DNA from: Paenibacillus sp.
GTDB taxonomy: Bacteria; Bacillota; Bacilli; Paenibacillales; Paenibacillaceae
Assembly: GCA_017512705.1 (NCBI GenBank)
Contig: JAFWEX010000130.1
Location: forward strand, 62,001-126,000
Reading direction: 5' to 3'
Length of the DNA stretch: 64,000 bases
A model generated the notes under the pieces. It searched no databases. It saw only the letters and a program-made list of their open reading frames with translations, and was not told where the DNA came from. Both the position numbers and the translations under genes were made by a program. This document shows positions 38,018 to 46,662 of this stretch, piece by piece. Numbering within the stretch: the stretch's first letter is position 1; each line of letters begins with the position of its first letter.

Positions 38018-38099
38018 ATGATTTACCTCCTGATTATGATTAATGATGTCTGCAGGGATACTCTTGAAGATGAAAATACCTATTAATAAATTTTGGCGT

Positions 38100-38128
38100 A
38101 TGTTACTTACTGACTCGTTGTATTGCAA
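38100..38128 (-). promoter_or_regulatory. Candidate hmp promoter
   Basis: On the minus strand TTGCAA (38128-38123) and TAACAT (38105-38100) are 17 bases apart, about 85 bases before the hmp start. Both boxes are imperfect matches to the vegetative consensus. Confidence 0.35.
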
Positions 38129-38153
38129 GTATATCAGCGGCTGAAAAGGGATG

Positions 38154-38169
38154 TGTGACATAGATCACA
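38154..38169. promoter_or_regulatory. FNR/CRP-type binding site upstream of hmp
   Basis: TGTGACATAGATCACA is an exact TGTGA-N6-TCACA palindrome, the recognition sequence of B. subtilis Fnr and of CRP proteins. It is 137 bases before hmp and 25 bases upstream of the candidate -35. Confidence 0.65.
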
Positions 38170-38330
38170 CCATTCGTTAACGATTGGTGACTGATATAAA
38201 AAGAGATTTAGTGCAGAAAAATAAACCGTAAACACGGCTTGTAGTTATGCTACAGGAGGTCTATAATTGATCAGATGTGATGTCTTCGTCGTAGTTATCG
38301 TTTGTTCAACAGGGTGTAAAGTTAAAAGTG

Positions 38331-38360
38331 TTGACAAACCTCTTGGAAAATCGGTATAAT
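38331..38360 (+). promoter_or_regulatory. Vegetative promoter for DUF177-rpmF
   Basis: TTGACA and TATAAT, both perfect, are 18 bases apart. They lie 163 bases before the DUF177 gene, so the leader is long; I see no clear riboswitch in it. Confidence 0.75.
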
Positions 38361-38522
38361 GATTTTTGTTTGTTAAGTCGATTTCATAAATCTTTAGCGA
38401 GTGACAGTTAGCGTACATACAGTCAGGAATGAAAGCACATATTAGGATCGTCTTGAACTGTATACTGCCGCCATTCGTTGGACATCTATTTATGAAATTG
38501 GTTTCGTTTGGAGTGATAAAAC

Positions 38523-39029
38523 ATGTTAATGTCATTTCGTAAAGTGGCAACCAGTAATCGCCCTGTACGCTTCAACGAACAGTGGGATATCAAACATCTG
38601 GTTTCTAACCGACAAGATATCACAGCCGTCACCCCGCTGACCGCGGATCTATCTGCTGAGAGCAGAGAGGATGACGTTGTGGATGTTCACGGCAAATTGA
38701 CGATTGGGATGGACATGTTGTGCTCCCGTTGTCTGAAGCCACTCAGTGAACATTTTCATATTGATTTTCATGAGCAATTCAAGCAGGGAAAACAGCCGGA
38801 GGAATTATCTGAAGATGACGACACTCTCTATGTGGATGAGGATAGCGTTAATCTGACAGAGTACGCCGAGGGAGCTTTTCTGCTGGATCTTCCGTTCGTG
38901 CCGCTCTGTAGTGAAACATGTAAGGGGCTCTGTCCCAAGTGTGGTCATGAGCTAAACGAAGGTGACTGCGGTTGTGATAACCGGGTTATTGATCCACGGC
39001 TTGCAGGACTCAAGGATTTTTTTAAATGA
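38523..39029 (+). CDS. ylbN: YceD/DUF177 protein (23S rRNA accumulation)
   Basis: A 168-residue DUF177 protein. A Cys pair in DMLCSRCLKPL and a C-terminal Cys cluster (CSETCKGLCPKCG, then CGC) look like metal-binding sites. In bacteria and plastids YceD proteins are needed for 23S rRNA accumulation and are almost always encoded next to rpmF, as here. GGAGTG is 7 bases before the first ATG; a second ATG follows two codons on. Confidence 0.9.
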   Translation: MLMSFRKVATSNRPVRFNEQWDIKHLVSNRQDITAVTPLTADLSAESREDDVVDVHGKLTIGMDMLCSRCLKPLSEHFHIDFHEQFKQGKQPEELSEDDDTLYVDEDSVNLTEYAEGAFLLDLPFVPLCSETCKGLCPKCGHELNEGDCGCDNRVIDPRLAGLKDFFK

Positions 39030-39093
39030 GCATGATTGAAAATCGAACGTAACACTACCTGCAAAGGTTGATTTTGATAAGGAGGTGGGAATA

Positions 39094-39267
39094 ATGGCAG
39101 TACCTCAACGGAGAACGTCCAAGACGCGTCGCGACAAACGTCGCACTCACTTTAAATTGGCTGTACCGGGCATGGTGAAATGTGAACAATGCGGCGAATT
39201 GAAGCTTGCTCACCACGTGTGCAAAGTGTGCGGAACGTACAAAGCAAGAGAGATCATCTCTCAATAA
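39094..39267 (+). CDS. rpmF: Ribosomal protein L32
   Basis: A 57-residue L32 of the zinc-binding type. It starts [18 protein letters not shown] and has the CxxC pairs CEQCGE and CKVCG. It is part of the large ribosomal subunit. AAGGAGGTGGG precedes the ATG at 39094; the GTG three codons earlier lies inside that site. Confidence 0.97.
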   Translation: MAVPQRRTSKTRRDKRRTHFKLAVPGMVKCEQCGELKLAHHVCKVCGTYKAREIISQ

Positions 39268-39279
39268 TAGCTAGACAAC

Positions 39280-39315
39280 AAGCAGCACTTCATTTTAATG
39301 GAGTGCTGCTTTTCT
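39280..39315 (+). terminator. Intrinsic terminator after rpmF
   Basis: AAGCAGCACT pairs with AGTGCTGCTT, followed by TTCT. The next 290 bases up to fapR hold the fapR promoter and operator. Confidence 0.85.
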
Positions 39316-39453
39316 ATTGTAAGAAACGTACGAATAGCAGGTTTAAAAGAGAGTGACTGCCGCTAAGACGCGTGCTTCTTCATGCTATAGTGGATCGATG
39401 TGTTTTTGTGACACCAGCCTTTCTTTTTGACAAGGGATGCGATATAATATTGT

Positions 39454-39470
39454 TTAGTACCAGGTTCTAA
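39454..39470. promoter_or_regulatory. FapR operator before fapR-plsX
   Basis: TTAGTACCAGGTTCTAA is palindromic at all but one symmetric pair and closely matches the known FapR operator (TTAGTACC-N-GGTACTAA type). A TATAAT (39443-39448) lies just upstream, so bound FapR would block transcription. Malonyl-CoA releases FapR, giving feed-forward control of lipid synthesis. Confidence 0.85.
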
Positions 39471-39607
39471 GATTTGACGTTACATACAGATCAACATAAA
39501 CTTTTATAACGTACCTTTGGGTGATCAAAGGTTGAAAATATAGAAATGCAAGGCATGATACACTGATCTGACCGAAAGGTCGGTTCAGGAAACGATAAAG
39601 CGAGGGG

Positions 39608-40210
39608 GTGTCAAGCATCGAGCGTTTACCCAAGAGACAGAGACAACAGCAGTTAACCAAAATGATTGATGAGAATCCGTTTGTGACCGATCAGGAGCTT
39701 ACACGACAATTGAAGGTGAGCATTCAGACAATCCGTCTGGACAGACTGGAACTTGGAATTCCGGAGCTTCGTGAACGGATGAAACTGATGGCAGAGCGCT
39801 CGTATGATCAGGTGCGTTCACTGCCCCTGCATGAAATTATCGGTGATATCGTGGACTTGCAACTGGATAAGAGCGGCATATCTTTGTTTGAGATCAAAGA
39901 AGAACATGTTTTTTCGAGGACAGGCATTGCTCGGGGGCATTACGTGTTCGCACAAGCCAATTCACTGGCGGTGGCTGTCATTAATGATGAAATTGCGTTA
40001 ACGGCTTCGGCAGATATACGTTTTGTTCGTTCAGTTCGTTTAGGAGAAAAGTGTATTGCCAAGGCTTATGTGAAATCTATTCCCGGTCAGAAGGGAAAAG
40101 CTAAAGTTGAAGTGTTCACTTATGTTGGTGAAGAAATGGTGTTTCAAGGCAATTTTGTGATCTATCACTCCGGTGGAGAAGACAGCAAAGAAGGAGGGCA
40201 TTTGGAATGA
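39608..40210 (+). CDS. fapR: Transcriptional repressor of fatty-acid and phospholipid synthesis
   Basis: A 200-residue FapR. The N-terminal helix-turn-helix contains FVTDQELTRQLKVSIQTIRLDRLELGIPELRER, quoted here only as spanning about residues 26-58. The C-terminal hot-dog-fold domain (about 85-190) binds malonyl-CoA. The start is unclear: the only standard in-frame codon is the GTG at 39608, which abuts its GAGGGG ribosome site. The family start (ERLPKR) begins three codons later at an ATC, 8 bases after that site. It overlaps plsX by 4 bases (ATGA). Confidence 0.93.
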   Translation: MSSIERLPKRQRQQQLTKMIDENPFVTDQELTRQLKVSIQTIRLDRLELGIPELRERMKLMAERSYDQVRSLPLHEIIGDIVDLQLDKSGISLFEIKEEHVFSRTGIARGHYVFAQANSLAVAVINDEIALTASADIRFVRSVRLGEKCIAKAYVKSIPGQKGKAKVEVFTYVGEEMVFQGNFVIYHSGGEDSKEGGHLE

Positions 40211-41202
40211 GAATCGTCATTGATGCCATGGGAGGCGATAATGCCCCTGCGTCAACTGTAGAAGGAGCTGTTGCTGCGGCACTGGAATGGGCGGATACAC
40301 AGATCGTTCTCGTTGGTGATGAAGCTAAGCTTGAACCTCTCTTAAGTCAATCAGGCACCCAACCAGCCAACCTGAGCATTCGGCACGCTTCTGAAGTGAT
40401 TGGTTCAGATGATGAGCCGGTAAAGGCAGTAAGACGTAAAAAAGATTCCTCCATGGTTGTAGCTGGTCGTATGGTTAAAGAAGGCGAAGCCCAGGCTATG
40501 ATCTCAGCAGGTAATACAGGGGCTCTAATGACGGCTGGTTTGCTCGTTGTGGGCCGGATGAACGGGATTGAACGTCCTGCGCTTGCACCTATGATTCCTA
40601 CGATGGATGATGTAGGCGTGCTTGCACTCGACTTGGGCGCTAACATGGATGCTAAACCGGAACATTTGGCACAATACGCGCTGATGGGTAGTTTATACAG
40701 GCAAAAAGTACAGGGAATTGCATCTCCAAGGGTAGGGCTGCTCAATGTAGGAACCGAGCCAGGCAAAGGGAATGAGCTGACCAAGGAGGCCTATCCGTTA
40801 CTTGAACAGATGCCCATCCGTTTTGTGGGGAATGTAGAGGCACGTGATGTCCTGACTGGTGCCTGCGATGTCTTGGTGTGTGACGGGTTTGCAGGCAACA
40901 TTCTGCTTAAATCACTGGAAGGTGCAGCAGGAGCTATTTTCGGTCTACTTAAAGAAAAGTTTACTTCATCTTTCAAAAATAAACTGGCAGCAGCCGTGCT
41001 GATGCCGGAATTGCGCGGATTAAAGAGCAAACTTGATTATACGGAGCACGGTGGTGCCCCATTGCTAGGTCTGAGTGGACTGGTCGTCAAAAGCCACGGT
41101 TCCGCGGACGGTAATGCGATCAAAAATGCCGTACGTCAAGCACGAATTGCAATACAAAACCAGCTGGTAGACAGCATATCTAAGGAAATTAGCGGGAAGT
41201 GA
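40207..41202 (+). CDS. plsX: Phosphate acyltransferase
   Basis: A 331-residue PlsX. It starts [13 protein letters not shown] and contains [34 protein letters not shown] and [14 protein letters not shown]. It converts acyl-ACP to acyl-phosphate, the first step of membrane phospholipid synthesis, at the inner face of the membrane. Coupled to fapR by an ATGA overlap and to fabH by a GTGA overlap. Confidence 0.96.
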   Translation: MRIVIDAMGGDNAPASTVEGAVAAALEWADTQIVLVGDEAKLEPLLSQSGTQPANLSIRHASEVIGSDDEPVKAVRRKKDSSMVVAGRMVKEGEAQAMISAGNTGALMTAGLLVVGRMNGIERPALAPMIPTMDDVGVLALDLGANMDAKPEHLAQYALMGSLYRQKVQGIASPRVGLLNVGTEPGKGNELTKEAYPLLEQMPIRFVGNVEARDVLTGACDVLVCDGFAGNILLKSLEGAAGAIFGLLKEKFTSSFKNKLAAAVLMPELRGLKSKLDYTEHGGAPLLGLSGLVVKSHGSADGNAIKNAVRQARIAIQNQLVDSISKEISGK

Positions 41203-42200
41203 GTGACGAAATGAATAATTTGCGCCCAGTAGGGATTATTGGTACAGGTAAATATGTGCCTGAGAAAATTTTGACAAACAGTGATTTGGAAAAAATGGTC
41301 GATACGAATGACGAGTGGATCGTCAGCCGTACAGGAATTAAGGAGCGGCATATTGCTGCACCGGATCAAGCCACTTCTGACTTAGCCTATGAGGCAGCAT
41401 TAAAAGCGCTTGAATCTGCTGGTATGACAGGCAGTGATCTCGATCTGATTATTGTTGCTACGATTACACCGGATTCCTCTTTCCCGTCAACAGCTTGCAT
41501 TCTGCAGGATAAACTGGGTGCCAAGGGCGCTGCTGCTTTTGATTTGTCCGCTGCTTGTTCTGGATTTGTATATGGTCTTGCAACGGCAACCAGTTTCATT
41601 CAAAGCGGCATGTACAACAATGCGCTTGTGATTGGTGCAGATTGTTTGTCGCGTATTACAGATTATACAGACCGAAACACCTGTGTTCTTTTTGGTGATG
41701 GAGCCGGTGCTGTCGTTGTTGGTGAAGTTCCTGAAGGCCGTGGATTCAAAGCATTTGATCTTGGCGCAGAAGGTGCAGGAGGTAGCCTGCTTCAAATCTA
41801 AGGCGGTGGTTCACGTCTGCCAGCAAGTGCGGAAACGGTTGAGAATAAAAAGCATTATATCTACATGAACGGCCGTGAAGTGTTTAAGTTTGCCGTTCGA
41901 GTTATGGGTACCGCTACGATTGAAGTTCTTCGCAAAGCGGGCATGGATCGTACGGATGTTGATTTGTTCGTTCCACATCAGGCTAATGTGCGGATTATTC
42001 AATCGGCCATGCAGCGACTGGAGCTTCCCGAAGAGAAAGTGGTTGTCAATGTAGACAAATATGCAAACACATCGGCAGCATCCATTCCACTTGCGCTGGT
42101 TGAAGCAGCGGAAGAAGGCCGTATGAAAGCTGGAGATACCGTCCTGATGGTCGGATTCGGTGGCGGTTTGACTTGGGGCGCATCCGTACTCGTATGGTAA
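41199..42200 (+). pseudogene. fabH: 3-oxoacyl-ACP synthase III (fabH) with an in-frame stop codon
   Basis: The frame encodes FabH in full but is split by TAA at 41799-41801. Before the stop: [13 protein letters not shown] and the catalytic Cys in [13 protein letters not shown], ending GGSLLQI. After it, in the same frame: [26 protein letters not shown], catalytic His in [11 protein letters not shown], Asn in [11 protein letters not shown], and the usual end [11 protein letters not shown]. No bases are gained or lost, so one substitution (from GAA, CAA or AAA, for example) would explain it. The enzyme joins acetyl-CoA or branched acyl-CoA to malonyl-ACP. The truncated product lacks His and Asn and should be inactive. 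The downstream ATG at 41865 lacks a ribosome site. A start at ATG 41211 is also possible. Confidence 0.9.
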
Positions 42201-42220
42201 ACTAGACAGCTGGAGGATGA

Positions 42221-43165
42221 ATGAAAATGGGTAAGATTGCTTTTGTATTCCCTGGACAGGGTTCTCAGGCCGTAGGCATGGCTAAAGATGCATATGAATC
42301 TATTCCTGCATCCAGGGACGTTTTTCGCACGGCAGATGAAGCGCTAGGCTTCTCGCTGAGCAACCTGATCTTTGAAGGTCCGGAGACCGAGTTGAAACAG
42401 ACATCAAATACACAGCCGGCTCTGCTTACAGCAAGTACTGCGCTGCTTGAGGCCTTCAAAGAAAAAGGGATTCATGCAGATTACGTGGCAGGACATAGTC
42501 TGGGTGAGTACAGCGCACTCGTAGCTGCTGGTGTTCTTACCTTTACGGATGCTGTACAAATTGTCCGGGCGCGTGGTCAATATATGGAAGAGGCTGTGCC
42601 GGGTGGACAGGGAGCGATGGCTGCTGTGCTGGGTGCGGATCGGGAGGCGCTAGGGGGGCTTTGCCGTGAAGTATCGGAGAGTGGTCATGCCGTTGAACTT
42701 GCCAACATCAACTGTCCTGGGCAGATCGTTATTTCAGGTGTAAAGGAGGGCGTAGCTGCCGTATCAGAACGGGTAAAGGAAGCAGGCGGGAAACGCGCGA
42801 TTGCACTTGAAGTGAGTGGGCCGTTCCATTCTTCGCTGATGAAAGGCGCTGCGGATAAACTGGCTGATAAACTGAGCACTGTTACGTTCTCACCTGCCAG
42901 CATTCCTGTCGTAGCTAATGTCACCGCAAGACCTGCTGAAGATGGACAGTTTCAGGAATTGCTTACGACTCAGGTCTATTCTCCAGTATTATGGGAAGAC
43001 AGTGTGACATGGCTCATTGCACAAGGTGTAGATACATTTATTGAGATTGGTTCAGGCAATGTATTAACCGGTTTGATTAAAAAAACAGATAAAACCGTAA
43101 AATTATACAATGTAAACAATCTTGAAACATTGGAAGCAACTGCATCTGCTCTGAAAGAAATGTAA
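42221..43165 (+). CDS. fabD: Malonyl-CoA:ACP transacylase
   Basis: A 314-residue FabD. It starts [19 protein letters not shown] and has the catalytic Ser in [12 protein letters not shown], with Arg of [10 protein letters not shown] and His of SGPFHSSLM. It loads malonate onto acyl carrier protein. GGAGG lies 4 bases before the ATG at 42221 and 10 bases before a second in-frame ATG at 42227, so either may be used. Confidence 0.96.
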   Translation: MKMGKIAFVFPGQGSQAVGMAKDAYESIPASRDVFRTADEALGFSLSNLIFEGPETELKQTSNTQPALLTASTALLEAFKEKGIHADYVAGHSLGEYSALVAAGVLTFTDAVQIVRARGQYMEEAVPGGQGAMAAVLGADREALGGLCREVSESGHAVELANINCPGQIVISGVKEGVAAVSERVKEAGGKRAIALEVSGPFHSSLMKGAADKLADKLSTVTFSPASIPVVANVTARPAEDGQFQELLTTQVYSPVLWEDSVTWLIAQGVDTFIEIGSGNVLTGLIKKTDKTVKLYNVNNLETLEATASALKEM

Positions 43166-43211
43166 ATGTATTTTTCGCAATGAAACGAACTCAGGGAGAG
43201 GAGGAAGAATT

Positions 43212-43961
43212 ATGTCTAAACCGTTAGAAGGTAAAAATGCATTAGTAACTGGAGCATCCCGCGGGATCGGACGTAGTATTGCTCTTGCTCTGGCGGAAGC
43301 CGGAGCAAATGTTGCTGTTAACTACGCTGGTAGTCAAGCTGCTGCAGAAGCGGTAGCTGATGAGATTCGAGCGAAGGGCGTTCAGGCGATTACAATTCAG
43401 GCCAATGTAGGTCAGATGGATGAAGCGGAACAAATGGTAAAAACGACGCTTGAAGCGTGGGGGAATGTTGATATTCTGGTGAACAACGCGGGAATCACAC
43501 GAGACAATCTCATCATGCGGATGAAAGAAGAAGAGTTCGATCAAGTCATTGAAACGAATCTTAAAGGGGTGTTTAACTGTCTCAAGGCAGTAACACGTCC
43601 AATGATGAAGCAACGTTCGGGGAGAATTATCAATATTTCCTCAGTTGTAGGTGTACTGGGTAATCCGGGTCAAGCTAACTACGTGGCAGCCAAAGCAGGA
43701 GTTATCGGTTTAACGAAAGCTTCTGCTCGTGAACTCGCTTCTCGCGGAATTACGGTGAACTGTGTTGCACCTGGTTTCATTGAAACCGATATGACCAAGG
43801 AATTGTCTCAAGAGCTGGTGGATGGTATGCTTAGTGGCATTCCGTTATCCCGCCTGGGGCAGCCGGAAGAAATTGCTGGAGTGGTTACATTCCTTGCATC
43901 AGAAGCTTCATCTTATATGACAGGTCAAACACTGCATGTCGATGGTGGCATGTACATGTAA
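43212..43961 (+). CDS. fabG: 3-oxoacyl-ACP reductase
   Basis: A 249-residue short-chain dehydrogenase. The NADP-binding motif is [14 protein letters not shown], then NNAGITRD. The catalytic Ser is in IINISSVVG and the YxxxK motif is [20 protein letters not shown] ends the protein, as in other FabG enzymes. It reduces 3-oxoacyl-ACP in each elongation round. AGAGGAGGAAG precedes the ATG. Confidence 0.96.
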   Translation: MSKPLEGKNALVTGASRGIGRSIALALAEAGANVAVNYAGSQAAAEAVADEIRAKGVQAITIQANVGQMDEAEQMVKTTLEAWGNVDILVNNAGITRDNLIMRMKEEEFDQVIETNLKGVFNCLKAVTRPMMKQRSGRIINISSVVGVLGNPGQANYVAAKAGVIGLTKASARELASRGITVNCVAPGFIETDMTKELSQELVDGMLSGIPLSRLGQPEEIAGVVTFLASEASSYMTGQTLHVDGGMYM

Positions 43962-43963
43962 AT

Positions 43964-44069
43964 TTCCTGGACTTTGATTCAAAGTCGGGGAACAGGTGCT
44001 GGACGATCCGAAATGCCGGAAAAGGCCGGGTTCCCCGGCCGGGAGCCGCATATGTCTTCTATGGCATTT
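43964..44069 (+). other. Two stable hairpins between fabG and acpP
   Basis: First hairpin: TTCC, GACTTTG pairing with CAAAGTC, GGAA (43964-43992). Second: AAATGCC (44011-44017) with GGCATTT (44063-44069), enclosing GGCCGGG/CCGGCC. No T tail follows. They may separate acpP mRNA from the operon by processing, or attenuate it. Confidence 0.55.
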
Positions 44070-44111
44070 TGCCTGCGATTCTCGTATAATACCTAGGAGG
44101 AGGTGAACCGG

Positions 44112-44345
44112 ATGTCCGATGTATTGGAGCGTGTAAAGCGCATCGTCGTCGACCGCTTGGGCGCAGACGAAGCTGAAGTTACACTTGAAGCATCTTTCAA
44201 AGAAGATTTGGGTGCTGATTCTTTGGATGTAGTGGAATTGGTCATGGAATTGGAAGATGAATTCGATTTGGAAATCTCTGATGAAGATGCAGAAAAAATT
44301 ACGACCGTAGGTGAAGTTGTAAACTACATACAATCTCATACCTAA
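44112..44345 (+). CDS. acpP: Acyl carrier protein
   Basis: A 77-residue acidic ACP. The phosphopantetheine attachment Ser is in [17 protein letters not shown]. It carries the growing acyl chain. AGGAGGAGGTGA precedes the ATG at 44112; the GTG at 44103 lies inside that site. Confidence 0.97.
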   Translation: MSDVLERVKRIVVDRLGADEAEVTLEASFKEDLGADSLDVVELVMELEDEFDLEISDEDAEKITTVGEVVNYIQSHT

Positions 44346-44354
44346 AGTCAATTC

Positions 44355-44387
44355 AGTCCCGCTCCTGTTTCTCAACAGGCGGGACTT
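44355..44387 (+). terminator. Terminator-like hairpin after acpP
   Basis: AGTCCCG pairs with CGGGACT around an inner CCTG/CAGG stem. The T tail is weak (TCTCATC), so read-through into fabF is possible. Confidence 0.6.
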
Positions 44388-44413
44388 CTCATCATTCATT
44401 GGTTTTTCACATC

Positions 44414-44470
44414 CCGCAGACAAGGGGCTTCTCTGATCTATGGATTGGCGTATAGCAACCGTGTCTGCGG
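44414..44470. other. Inverted repeat before fabF
   Basis: CCGCAGACA (44414-44422) and TGTCTGCGG (44462-44470) are perfect 9-base arms 39 bases apart, ending 51 bases before the fabF start. No family is recognised. Confidence 0.45.
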
Positions 44471-44521
44471 ATATTCCCACAAAAATACTTGCGTAATGCA
44501 GTCGATATAGAGGTGAGTCGG

Positions 44522-45760
44522 TTGAAACAAAGAGTCGTAATTACCGGAATGGGCGTAATGACATCGCTCGGAAAAGATTTAGAGACGTTCTGGGGCAGTT
44601 TAATGGCAGGAAAGTCCGGAATTTCTCAGATTGAGGCATTTGATGTTAGTGAATACACGACACAGATTGCAGCCGAGATCAAAGATTTCAACCCGGAAGA
44701 GTACATGGATCGTAAGGACGCGCGCAAAATGGACCGTTTTGTTCAATTTGCTGTAGCTGCCGGATTCAAAGCGGTGGAAGATAGTGGTCTGAAAATTAAT
44801 GAGAACATTGACGCAGAGCGTTTCGGCGTATCTATAGGTTCTGGTATTGGCGGATTGGGAACTTGGGAAGATCAGCATAATGCATTGCTGCAAAAAGGTC
44901 CTAAACGTGTCAGCCCATTCTTTATCCCGATGATGATTTCCAACATGGCCTCTGGTCAGATGTCGATTTCACTTGGTGCCAAAGGTCCGAACATCAACGT
45001 GGTTACCGCTTGTGCAACAGGAACACACTCCATTGGAGATTCATTCAAGTTGATTGCGAATGGTGATGCGGATGCGATGATTTGCGGTGGAGCAGAAGCA
45101 ACCATCAGACCTACCGGACTTGCTGGTTTTTGTGCTATGCGTGCCATGTCAACACGTAATGATGATCCTACAAAAGCAAGCCGTCCTTTTGATACAGGTC
45201 GGGATGGATTTGTAATGGGTGAAGGTGCAGGAATTCTGATTCTGGAATCTCTGGAGCATGCTCAAGCTCGTGGCGCAAAAATCTATGGTGAAGTGATTGG
45301 TTATGGGTTAACGGGTGATGCGCATCACATGACTGAACCAGATCCAGACGGAGCAGCACGTTGTATGACAATGGCACTTCGGAACGCGGGCATTAAGCCG
45401 GAAGAAGTGGATTATATCAACGCGCATGGAACGTCAACACCTGTGGGTGACCGTTCTGAAACTCTGGCAATCAAAAAGGCATTTGGAGATCGCGCGTACA
45501 AGCTCGCCGTTAGTTCGACGAAATCGATGACAGGTCATATGCTTGGCGCTGCGGGTGGTGTGGAGGCTGTTATCTGCGGTCTGTCTCTGACACATCAGAC
45601 ACTGGCTCCAACGATCAATCTGGAGGACCAAGATCCTGAATGTGATCTGGACTACGTACCTAACGTTCCACGTCAGACCAAAGTGAATGTCACAATGTCC
45701 AATTCATTTGGTTTCGGCGGTCACAACGCCACCATTATTCTCAAAAAATTTGAAGCATAA
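44522..45760 (+). CDS. fabF: 3-oxoacyl-ACP synthase II
   Basis: A 412-residue condensing enzyme. It starts [17 protein letters not shown]. The catalytic Cys is in [13 protein letters not shown], with His in [12 protein letters not shown] and in [15 protein letters not shown]. It elongates acyl-ACP with malonyl-ACP. I chose the TTG at 44522, because GAGGTGA ends 6 bases before it and the resulting N-terminus fits the family; the upstream frame from 44489 adds 11 unlike residues. Confidence 0.95.
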   Translation: MKQRVVITGMGVMTSLGKDLETFWGSLMAGKSGISQIEAFDVSEYTTQIAAEIKDFNPEEYMDRKDARKMDRFVQFAVAAGFKAVEDSGLKINENIDAERFGVSIGSGIGGLGTWEDQHNALLQKGPKRVSPFFIPMMISNMASGQMSISLGAKGPNINVVTACATGTHSIGDSFKLIANGDADAMICGGAEATIRPTGLAGFCAMRAMSTRNDDPTKASRPFDTGRDGFVMGEGAGILILESLEHAQARGAKIYGEVIGYGLTGDAHHMTEPDPDGAARCMTMALRNAGIKPEEVDYINAHGTSTPVGDRSETLAIKKAFGDRAYKLAVSSTKSMTGHMLGAAGGVEAVICGLSLTHQTLAPTINLEDQDPECDLDYVPNVPRQTKVNVTMSNSFGFGGHNATIILKKFEA

Positions 45761-45773
45761 GGGGCTAGTTCGT

Positions 45774-46472
45774 TTGAGTGAAGATCTGAAGCAGTTACAA
45801 CAAAAACTTCAAATCAAATTTGACAACAGGCAGCTTCTAAAACAAGCGTTTACCCATGCTTCTTATGTAAACGAACACCGATTCAGTCAACATCAGGATA
45901 ATGAGCGTCTGGAGTTTCTCGGGGATGCTGTGCTGGAGCTGACTGTATCGGAGTACTTGTATCATCTGTATCCTAACCGTCCGGAAGGAGAACTAACAAA
46001 GATGCGGGCATCCATTGTCTGTGAACCTTCCCTCGTCAAATTTGCTGAAGCGCTAAGTTTTGGAGAATATGTACTTCTTGGAAAAGGTGAGGAATTAACC
46101 GGAGGGCGTACACGACCGGCTCTTCTGGCGGATGTGTTCGAGTCATTTATAGGTGCATTATATCTGGATCAGGGTCTTGAGCCTGTGCGAGCATTTCTGG
46201 AACGGCATGTTTTTCCGTTAATCGTTGTTGGTAGCAAACTGCAGATGAGTGACTACAAAACAGAGCTACAGGAACTCACACAGCATCATAACATGGGGGC
46301 TCTGGAATATCGGATCGTTGAAGAACGGGGACCGGCCCATGAACGTGAGTTTGTCTCGGAGGTCCATATGGGTCAAGAACGGCTTGGCCGGGGTACTGGA
46401 CGTTCCAAAAAAGAAGCGGAACAACAGGCAGCAGCTGCGGCGCTTGAACGATTGAAGCTCCCGGAAGCCTGA
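45774..46472 (+). CDS. rnc: Ribonuclease III
   Basis: A 232-residue RNase III. The catalytic signature [14 protein letters not shown] lies near residues 42-55; the second acidic site is in [18 protein letters not shown]-terminal double-stranded RNA-binding domain (about 160-230) ends [20 protein letters not shown]. It cuts double-stranded regions of rRNA precursors and some mRNAs. The likely start is the TTG at 45774 with AAGGGG 10 bases upstream; the open frame continues into fabF. Confidence 0.94.
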   Translation: MSEDLKQLQQKLQIKFDNRQLLKQAFTHASYVNEHRFSQHQDNERLEFLGDAVLELTVSEYLYHLYPNRPEGELTKMRASIVCEPSLVKFAEALSFGEYVLLGKGEELTGGRTRPALLADVFESFIGALYLDQGLEPVRAFLERHVFPLIVVGSKLQMSDYKTELQELTQHHNMGALEYRIVEERGPAHEREFVSEVHMGQERLGRGTGRSKKEAEQQAAAAALERLKLPEA

Positions 46473-46499
46473 AAGGTACCATAAAGAGCTTAGACAAAC

Positions 46500-46573
46500 G
46501 AAGAGCAAAGAGCAGCCCGCGGGCCCGCCCCGGCGGAATTATTCGGCCGGACTGCTTTTTGCTCTTCTTTTTG
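46500..46573 (+). terminator. Long GC-rich terminator between rnc and smc
   Basis: GAAGAGCAAAGAGCAG pairs with CTGCTTTTTGCTCTTC around a GC-rich interior, followed by TTTTTG. It should separate smc from the fatty-acid operon. Confidence 0.9.
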
Positions 46574-46662
46574 TAAAGAGACTCGGGGAATCCGTTTGAA
46601 TCTTAAACGAGGTAACCAAATGCTATATTTGAAATTTGCAAGAGGAGGTGACGAGAAGCCCT

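Noticed and set aside
41865-42200. Separate 111-residue gene for the C-terminal half of FabH
   Set aside because: No ribosome site precedes the ATG, and the sequence before it, back to the TAA, is conserved FabH in the same frame; it is part of one broken gene.
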